Assembly (NCBI GenBank): GCA_902806565.1
Contig: CADCXA010000031.1
Span: forward strand, 868,001-932,000
Length of the DNA: 64,000 bases
Direction: 5' to 3'
Source of the DNA: Hypoxylon rubiginosum
Lineage: Eukaryota; Ascomycota; Sordariomycetes; Xylariales; Hypoxylaceae
Numbering within the stretch: the first letter of the stretch is position 1; every line of letters starts with the position of its first letter. Under the pieces are notes generated by a model. It saw nothing but the letters and a program-made list of their open reading frames with translations. It was not told where the DNA came from and made no database searches. The position numbers and the translations under genes are program-made. Shown one piece after another: positions 54,701 to 64,000 of the stretch.

Positions 54701-57700
54701 TTATTATAATAAATAATTACTAAACTTTATTATAGAAATTTATAAAATATATTAATTTATTTATTATATAATAAAATAATAAAATCTTAAATATACTTTA
54801 TATTATAAATAATTAAATATAAGTTTTAAACATATAAATATAAGTTATAAACGGTTAAATTTAAGGTATAAATATATAATTATAAGATATAAATATATAT
54901 AATATTTATTTAAAATTATAATTAATTAATTAATAAATTTAAAACTATAAACTATTATATAATAAATAAGTTTTAAGTTTTAAATAATCGTATTATAAAT
55001 AAAATCGTGATATTAAATAAACAAATAAATATATATTTTAAAAAACTAAAAATGTAATTAATAATATTATAAATAAAACAATACCTTTTATTAATAATAA
55101 TTAAGTTTTAATATATAATATAAATAAAAATATAAATAATATAATATATTTAATAAATAATAAAATAAATATATTTATTATTAATCTACTGTTTTTTTAA
55201 ACGTTAAAAACTAATATTTTAATTAAGAACTTTTTATAAATAATATTAATAATTAATAATTTAGTTGGTAAATATATATATATATATTATATTTATTAAT
55301 ATTAAAAATATTTATTATAAAAGCGGAATTTAATTATTTTTTTAAATTATTAAGCTTAAATTCTTATAATATACTTTTTATTAAATATAAAAAGCTTATT
55401 TAAATATATAAAATATCTATTTTAAGCTTAAAATATATAACTTAGTTTATAAAAAAAAAAAAAAATATTTTTAAAGATATTTAAAAGTTATAAAAGTTAT
55501 AAAAAGGTAATTTAAAACTTTATATTTTTTATAAATATTTATAGATAATAAATAAAGGATTTAAATAAATTAAAAAACATTTATTTTATAGTTACTATAA
55601 ATAATTTTATTTTAATATTATTTATATTATTTATTATATTATTTTATATAGTTTTATATATTGTTTTTTATATTATTTTTTATATATTTATATATAGTTT
55701 TTAATATAGTTTTTTAATTATTTTTATTATTTTAATATTAAGTAAATTATATTTTAAATATTTAAATAAATTAAACAAACTTATATTTTTTTAATAAAAA
55801 ACATAATAAAAGAAGTTTAAAAAATAAAATAAAATAAAAATAAAGTTATAATATTTTAAATAACTAGTTATATAATTTATTTATATAAACGTAAATTAAA
55901 AGTTAATTTTTAATAAACTTTTATTAATAACCTTATAACCGAGCCTTGGTTTTAATTAGTTATTTATTTTTAGTTTTTTTATATTTAGTTTTTTTATTTT
56001 CGATTATTTTATTTTTAGTTTTATTATTTTTATTATATTTATTATTATTATTTTTATTACCGCCGTTTTTACTACCGTTTTTACTGTGTTTAACTTAAAT
56101 AAATACTATATAAACTAATTTAAACTTTTAATTTTTAAAATTAATTAATATTTATTAATATAATTATCCTTTTTTATTTTAAATTAAAAAATTATATGGT
56201 AATTTATTATTATAATATAAATTTTATATAAATAAAATTAATAACCTTATAAAACTAACGTATTTTATATTATTATATAATAAATAAAATGGTTTATTAA
56301 ATTAAAAAAAAATATATTTTAATTATTAATATTTAAAAGTTTAATAAATATATATAAATATAAGTTAATAATTTTTTTTTATGTTATGTTTTTATATATA
56401 AATAAAATAATTATATTAAAAAAAAACCTAGTATTTAATATTATTAAATGTTATATTTATAATTTAAAATTAAACTATATTATAAATTATTATTAATTTA
56501 GTTAATTAATATAAAAAAACTTTTATATTAAATCTAGTTTTTTAATATAATAAAAACTTTATATTTAGTTATAAAACGGTTATTTATAATTAAATTAATA
56601 AGTTTAATAAACGGTTAAATAACTTTATATTTTTAAGTAAATCTTTTATAAAATTATAAATAATTAATTAATATAAATATTTTAAAAAGGAATCTTTTAA
56701 TAAATAAATTTTTAATAAAAATATTTAATTTTATATTTTATTTTTTTATTAATTATAAATAAATAAATATTTCCTTCTTTTTTATTTTCTTTTTTATTTT
56801 TTTTTTTATTTTCTTCTTTACCTTTTTTTTTATTTTCTTTTTTACCTTTTTTTTTACCTCTTTTTTTATTTTTTTCTCTATTCTTTTTACTTACTTATAA
56901 ATTTATTAATAATATAAAACTAATAATAAAATAAGCCTCTTTTTTTAATAAGAAAATAATATAAATAATAACTTTAATATAAAAGATCTTTAATGTTTTT
57001 ATTTACTTTAAAAAACTTATTTTATTTTTAATAAAAACGGGTTTAAAACTAATAATTATATAGTAATTGATTTTAAAATTTCCTGTTTTTTTTTATATAT
57101 TATTATATAAACCTTAAAAATTTTCTTTTTTATATTTATTATTTTAAATTAAAATATTATATTTTTATTATAAAAATTATTAAATATTATTAATTTATAA
57201 TTAAAAAATTTTATTATATAAAAACGTTTTTTAATTTAAATTTAAAAGTGTTAAATAAACTAAAAATACCTAGTTTTTTAAAAATAAAAAAGTAATTTAA
57301 GATTAAATTTATAATAAATATTATTATAAAACTAATAATATATAAATTAATTATTATTTTTAAAAAAAATTTAAACTTAGTATTTTATTAAAATTTATAT
57401 ATTAATTAAATAAAAAGTTATATAAATTATATAAATTTATTATTAACTATTTTATAAACTAGTATATATAATATTTTTTCATTAGTTTTTATAATAAAAA
57501 AAATATAAAAAATAATTTTTATTTATAAAATTATTTAACTTTAAAACCAGTTATATATTAAACGTTTTACCTTTTTATATATAACTATTTTTTTTTTTAA
57601 AACATTAAATATATATATAGTATTTTTATTAATAATATTAAAATTTTTAAAATAATTATATTATAATATACTTTTATTTAATATACTTTTAATTAATATA

Positions 57701-60700
57701 TTTTTAACTAATATATTTTAAACTATTTTATTTTTTTATAAATTAATAAAAAACTATATAAATATATTTAAACTTATTATATAAATTATATTATTTATAC
57801 CACTTATAGTATAAAAAATAATAAACGTATTAAACTAAGTATTAAATATAATATACTACTTATATTTTTTTTTTATTAGTTAATAACCGTGATATAAAAT
57901 TATAAATAATAATATAAATATATTAAATAAAAACTTTTATCGATAAATTTATAGATATTTTTATAAGAATAATTTAATTAATATTTATATTTATTAAGTA
58001 TTATTTATTAATTATTTTTTAAGTAATAATTTTAATATAAAAATACTATAAAAAATAAAAATATTAAAATTATTATAAATAAAAATATAATATAAAAAAA
58101 TTAGTAACTATATAATTAAAAAAATTTAATAAAAATAACAACTACCCTTTTTTATTTTTTTTTATATTTTTTTATAAATGGTTTTTTATTATAACTAAAA
58201 AATAACTAAGTTACTTATATTATATAATAACTTATTAAATTATACGTTTTTATTTATAAAACTATTATATTAAAAATAAAAAGTTATATATATTTAAAAT
58301 TAAAAAAATAAAGTTAAAAAACCGGCGGTTAATAACTTTATTTATTTTAATTAGTTATATTTTATTAATTATTTAAATAAAAATATTTTTTTTAAATATA
58401 AAATTATTATATAATATTTTACTTTTTTAATAAATTAATAATAATATATATAATATATTAATATTTAAATAACTTTTAAAATAAATTAAATATAAATTAA
58501 GGAATATATAAAAAATTAATATATAAAAATTAATATATATAATTATAGTTAATTAAAAATATATAACTTAATTAAATAAATTTAAAAATAATATTAAAAA
58601 ACTTATAAAAAAGGTTTTTTATTATTAAAAAAAAGTGGCGATTTAATTTAAGCTATTAATAAGAATTTTACTTTTATTATAATAAAAAATATATTCTTAT
58701 TTTAAGCTATTAAAAAGGATTTTATTTATATTATAATAAAAGGTAAATTTTTAATTTATAACTTTTTAAATAAAAAGTTTTTAACAATTTATATTAAAAT
58801 AAATTATTTATTATAATTAAAAATATAAATAAACGTTTTAATGTTAAATATATATTAAAAATATTTTTTTTAGTATAATTAAAAATAGTTTATTATATTA
58901 ACTTATTAAAACCTAAGAAATTCCTTTTTATTATATAATAATAATTAATAAAAATATTTAATATATTATTTCTTAAACTTTAAAATTTTATTAAAAACTT
59001 TAAATATAATTTTTAAAAGTTATAAAATAATAAAATAATAATAAAAGTTTATTATTTTAATTTTTTAAAAAGTTAATAATAAATAAATTTATTTAAACTA
59101 ATAAAAAAATTTAAACTAGTTTATAATAATATTAAAAAACCACTTTATATATTTAATTATAAAATTAATATTAATAAAAAACTTATTAATATAAAATAAA
59201 AACTTGTTTATATTTTTTAATTAATCTTTTAAATTAACTAAACCTATAAATTTAACACACATTAAAAATATTTTTATTTTATTTTATAAATATTAAAACC
59301 GGTTATTTAAAAACACCAATTTATTAATTAGGTTTAATAAATCACTAAGAAAATTTCTTATAATTAATTTTATATATTTAACTATTTATTTTTTTAAGTT
59401 ATTTAATAAAATATATTTTACCGTGTTATTAATATTAATATAAAAGTTTTTTAACGTTAAAAACCTTATTAAAAAAGTATTATATAAATGTTATATATTA
59501 TTTAAAATCTAAGGTAAAATCTAATAATTATTATTTATATAATTATTTATTATATTTATTATAATAGTTTAATTAATATAAAAAAAAAAAAAATTTAATT
59601 AAAACTTAAAACCTTTTTAAAATTTTATACTTATAAAAAATAAAAAGTAACTTATAGAAAAAAATAAATAATAATATATAATATATAAAATAAACTAAAA
59701 TAAGTAAAGTTTTTTAATAAAATAATTAATAAATTAGTTTATATATAATTTAATATTATTAATATATAATTAATGTTTTATATTTAAAATATTTAAAGTT
59801 TAAATGTTAATATATTATTTTTTATTATTTTCTAGTTATATAAAAACTAAATTACTTAATAATATTAATAAAATTATTTATTTTAAGATAAAATCTATTA
59901 AAGATTTTAATAAAAATATAACATTTATATTAATATATAAACCTTTTAATAATATTTATTTAAATATAATTATAACTTTAATAAACTTAAAAAAATTATT
60001 ATTTAATAATACCATTAAAATTAATTAATTAAAATTTAAGTTCTTTAAAAACTTTAATAAAAATATAATATTTATATAGCTTTATAAACTTTTAAACCAT
60101 ATTTAAATAAAAGTAATTTCGGTAAATATAAAAAAATTCTCGTTTAATAATACTAAAAAAAAAAAGCTATTTAAACCCGGTATTATTTAAAAATTTAAAT
60201 AAAAATATAATGTTTATATTAACTTATAAACTTTTAATTAACATTTAAATAAATATAATCTTATTAAATTTTAACTTATTCTTATTTAATAATATTAGAA
60301 AAATTAGTTATTTAAAGATATAATTTTCTAGAAATTATAATAAAAATATAATGTTTTTACCAGTTAAAAAATTTTAAAATAATATTTAATTAAATATAAC
60401 CTAAGCTAAATTAAAGATATTTTTATTTAATAATATTAAAAAAATTAATTTCTTAAAAATATAATTTTTTAAAAATTACAATAAAATTATAATATTTATA
60501 TTAATTAAAAAACTTTAAAATAATATTTAATTAAATGTAATTTTAATTAATAAAAAAAGATTTTTATTTACTAATATAAAAAAACCAACTATTTAAAATT
60601 ATAATTTTTTAAAAACTTTATAAAGATTATTATATTTATATTATTTTATGAATTTTTTATTAATATTTAACTTAATATAACTTTATTAAATTTAAAAACA

Positions 60701-63700
60701 TTATTATTTAATAATATTAAAAAAATTAATTATTTTACCAGGAAATTATTAAAAGATTTTAATAAAAATATAATATTTATATAAACATATAAACCTTTTA
60801 ATAATACTTAAACTAATAAAAGTTTAATAAAAATAAAATTAATATTAATAATATTTAAATAAATATATTTATATTTTTTAAAATAAAATTATTTTATTTT
60901 AAAATTATTAATTATTTAATATAAAAGTATTTTAATATTAATTTAATATTATATTTCTTTTAATATAAGTTAATATAATAAAATATAATATAATATAATT
61001 TAATAAAATATAAAAAGAAAATAAAAAAATAAATATAAAATTATTTTTTTTATATAAATTTTTATAATAAAACCATTTTTAATTATTTACAGTTTATTAA
61101 AAAAGTTAATATAAATTATACCTTTTTTATTAAAATTTATTTAAAAAATAATATAAAATAGAAAATTATTAATTTAACTAAATATAAATAATATAAAAAT
61201 AATATAATTAAATTTTATTATAATTATAAACTTAAATTAAATATATTAATAAATATAAAAAAAAATCCAATATATAAATTAATACGTATAATTATAAAAC
61301 AATTTATCTTTAAAAATATAATTTAGTTTAAATATATTTAAATATATTTAAAAGTTATAAATTATTAATATAATTAAAAAAGAATTTATTATAATAAAAA
61401 ACGGAAACTTTTTTTAATTTTAAGATTAAATTAATTATAAAGTATAAATAAATATTAAAAACTTTATTTTATTAAATTTAAAATTTATATAAATATTAAT
61501 ATTTATTTTTATAAAATTATATAATATAATATTAATAAATTTAACAATTTATTTATAAATATAACTAATTAATATTTTAAAATAATTATTACACTAGGAT
61601 TTTAATTTTAAATAATTTATATAAATTATAAAATTAAAACTTTTTTTATAATTTAAATATAATATTAATTAACTATATAAATTAAGTTTTAAATAATTAT
61701 ATAGTTTATAAATAAAATAAAAATAAAATACTTATAAAACATATATATTTTAAAATTATATAAGTTTTATAAAAATTAATATAATATAAAAATTAAATAA
61801 TAATAGCTTTTTTTTTAAATTAATATAATTAATTACTAAATTATAAATAAATTAATATTTATATTATTAAATATTAATATTAATATTATATTATTAATAA
61901 TATTTTAAAAATTTATATAATTTAAATTTATTTAAAAAATATTGGTTTTATATTTAAATTATAATATATATTATTTTTAGAAACTTATTATAATAAAAAA
62001 TAACTTAATATATTTATTTATAAAATACTTATATTATTAAATAATAGGAAAATAAAATTACTAACTATATTAATAAATTTTAAATAAATTTAAATAATAT
62101 AAAAGTAAAAAATTATATTATAAATTTAACTTTTAATCTTTTATTATTAAAATTAATATATTAATTAAAAAAACCAATATATAAATATAATTTTAATAGT
62201 TTCTTAACTTTAAAAATATAGTAAATTTATAATAAATAACTAGCGTAACATTTATTAAAACTTATTAAAAATAAGAACCATTTATATTTTAATAAATATA
62301 TTAGTTTAAAAAACTATTTAAAATAATATAAAAAGAATAAAAAAAAACCGGTATTAATATTTAACGAGTTTTTATATAACGGGATAATATAATATATAAC
62401 TTAATTAAATAAAATAAAAAAATAAATAAAAACGAAATAAATATAATTATATAATTATTTATTAAATATCTTAAAAATAAAAAAATAAATTTAAAAAATA
62501 CTAGAAATTTATATATTATTTTTTATAGTAATTATAAATTATTTATCTTTTAAATATATATTTATAATATAAAACCGTTAAAATAATAAAAGTAATTATT
62601 TTAATTATTAATTATTTTTTATTTAAATAAATATTTATTTAATTTATTAAATATTATTTTATTATTTAAAATACCGGTATTTAAATATATATTTAAATAA
62701 ATAAGTATTAAATAAATAAATACTAGATAATAAAAATTATTATTTTTATTTATTAAAAGTTTTAATTTTATTAATTTTTTAAAGTTTATATAACTTTTTT
62801 TAATTTATTATAATAAAAGATTTTTTTTATATTATATTTAACATTATAATAAATAAAAACGATTTAGTTTTTATAAACTTTTTTAAAAATATATTATATA
62901 TAAAACTATAATTAGATTATTTACTTTAAATTATAAAAAAGAAATCTTATTTTAAATATATTTTAAATATCTTATAAATTAAACTATAAAAACATATATA
63001 ATAATAGTTTAATTATTTTTATAGGTTTTTTTTAATAAGTTTATATTCGGTGTATAAAATTTAAAATATTATTTAAGTTATTATTAATTTATTTTTTATA
63101 ATAATTTATGTTAATTTTTTTAAAATTAAGGTTTTTTAAATATTAGTTATTATAATATTAATATGTAAATTTAAAAACCTTTTATATTTATTAAAACTAA
63201 AATCTTATTATAAAAACTTAACTTTTATTATTTAAAGAATTATAACTTTTAAAATAATAATATTAAATATTTATATTATTAAAAATATTAAAAATAAATA
63301 TAATAAGTTTTTTTATTTAATAAGCTTTTTTATTTATTATTTTTATATATATAAAAACATTTATAACTATTAAGTTTATTATTTTTTATATAATAATATT
63401 TTAATTTTTTTTATTACTTAAATAATTTTATAATAATATTATTATTTTATAATATTAATATTTTTATTAATAAAATACCTTATAATAATATTTTATATAA
63501 TATTTAATACTTTTTTTTATTTAACACTTATTTAAATAAAAAATAAATTAAATATAAATAATATTTATTTATAATAATTATTTTACTTATATTTATAAAT
63601 TTATATTTTAAAATCTTAAGTTTTTATAACTAGTTATTTTTAAATAAATTTTTAAAATTATAATAAAAACTTTAATTTATTTTAATTAATAAGTTATATA

Positions 63701-64000
63701 AATTATAAAAAAAAGTTAATTAATTTTTTAATATATAACTTTTAAATTTAATTATATATATATATAAAACTTATTATTTAAATAATAAAACTATAAATTA
63801 AAAAATTATTATATTATTTTAATATTAAAATCTTATATATAAATAAACTTAGTTTATATTTTTTTTAATATTAATAAATTAAGTTTTTTATTTAAACTAT
63901 AAAAATTATATATTTTTTATTTAAACTTTAAAAATAATAAATAAATTTATAATTTTACTTAAATAATAAAAACTTAAAAAACCTTAATATATAATAATTA
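48786..64000. repeat. A+T-rich decayed repeat DNA beyond the visible palindrome
   Basis: Same composition as the arms; its inverted partner, if any, lies left of the window. No gene is supported: the frames at 51871-52062, 53692-53874 and 59804-60028 encode only Ile/Asn/Lys/Phe/Leu/Tyr-rich chance translations. A pyrimidine-rich tract (about 56770-56890) and a patch with a few surviving GC triplets (TTACCGCCGTT near 56060) are the only landmarks besides the 141-bp array. Confidence 0.7.
59870..60850. repeat. Tandem array of about seven ~141-bp units
   Basis: A recurring core of the form TAAAAATATAATATTTATA starts near 59911, 60058, 60200, 60341, 60482, 60621 and 60763, at spacings of 147, 142, 141, 141, 139 and 142 bp. 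Each core is followed at similar distances by TTTAATAATATT-like and ATTATTTAATAATA-like segments. The period is close to a multiple of three (47 codons), so it could be a repeat-containing coding region before RIP or a satellite; stops now fill every frame. Consensus by eye only. Confidence 0.75.

Overview
The window looks like a piece of a filamentous ascomycete (Pezizomycotina) genome with a two-compartment structure. The evidence is short GT...AG introns of about 47-150 bp, a Zn2Cys6 regulator, a Dal5-type permease, an HNH_2 relic and extremely A+T-rich repeat DNA of the kind left by repeat-induced point mutation (RIP). I cannot name the species.

Layout. Positions 1-18700 and 35889-64000 are A+T-rich (sampled lines roughly 80-95% A+T) and have no convincing genes. 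Between them lies a 17.2-kb island of ordinary composition (18701-35888). The A+T-rich flanks are not independent: the left flank is the reverse complement of the right flank, so the island sits between the arms of a giant inverted repeat. The shared arm is about 12.9 kb in this window and runs off its left edge. The arms meet the island in mirror-image tips of 75 bp that kept their G+C; each tip has four 9-bp repeats and ends in a perfect 10-bp-stem hairpin. The left arm carries one large insertion absent from the right: a RIP-decayed 5.8-kb LTR retrotransposon on the minus strand, with 182-bp LTRs and a 5-bp target duplication. The right arm keeps the empty target site.

Island genes, left to right: a decayed HNH_2 endonuclease relic (minus); a small cysteine-rich protein (plus); a YqjM-like Old Yellow Enzyme flavin oxidoreductase (minus, two exons) divergent from a Dal5-type MFS permease (plus, four exons); a secreted GH92 mannosidase (minus, four exons); a Zn2Cys6 transcription factor (minus, at least six exons, one junction unresolved); and a small basic/serine-rich protein (plus, three exons). 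Exon structures were rebuilt by eye from splice signals, reading phase and family resemblance.

How they may work together. The oxidoreductase and permease share a 751-bp promoter with ten GATA-factor (HGATAR) sites in about 250 bp, which suggests nitrogen-catabolite control of both. The transcription factor and mannosidase are co-oriented 1.6 kb apart; a regulatory link between them is only a guess. To the right, 48786-64000 is more decayed A+T-rich DNA, notable for about seven copies of a ~141-bp tandem repeat near 59.9-60.85 kb.
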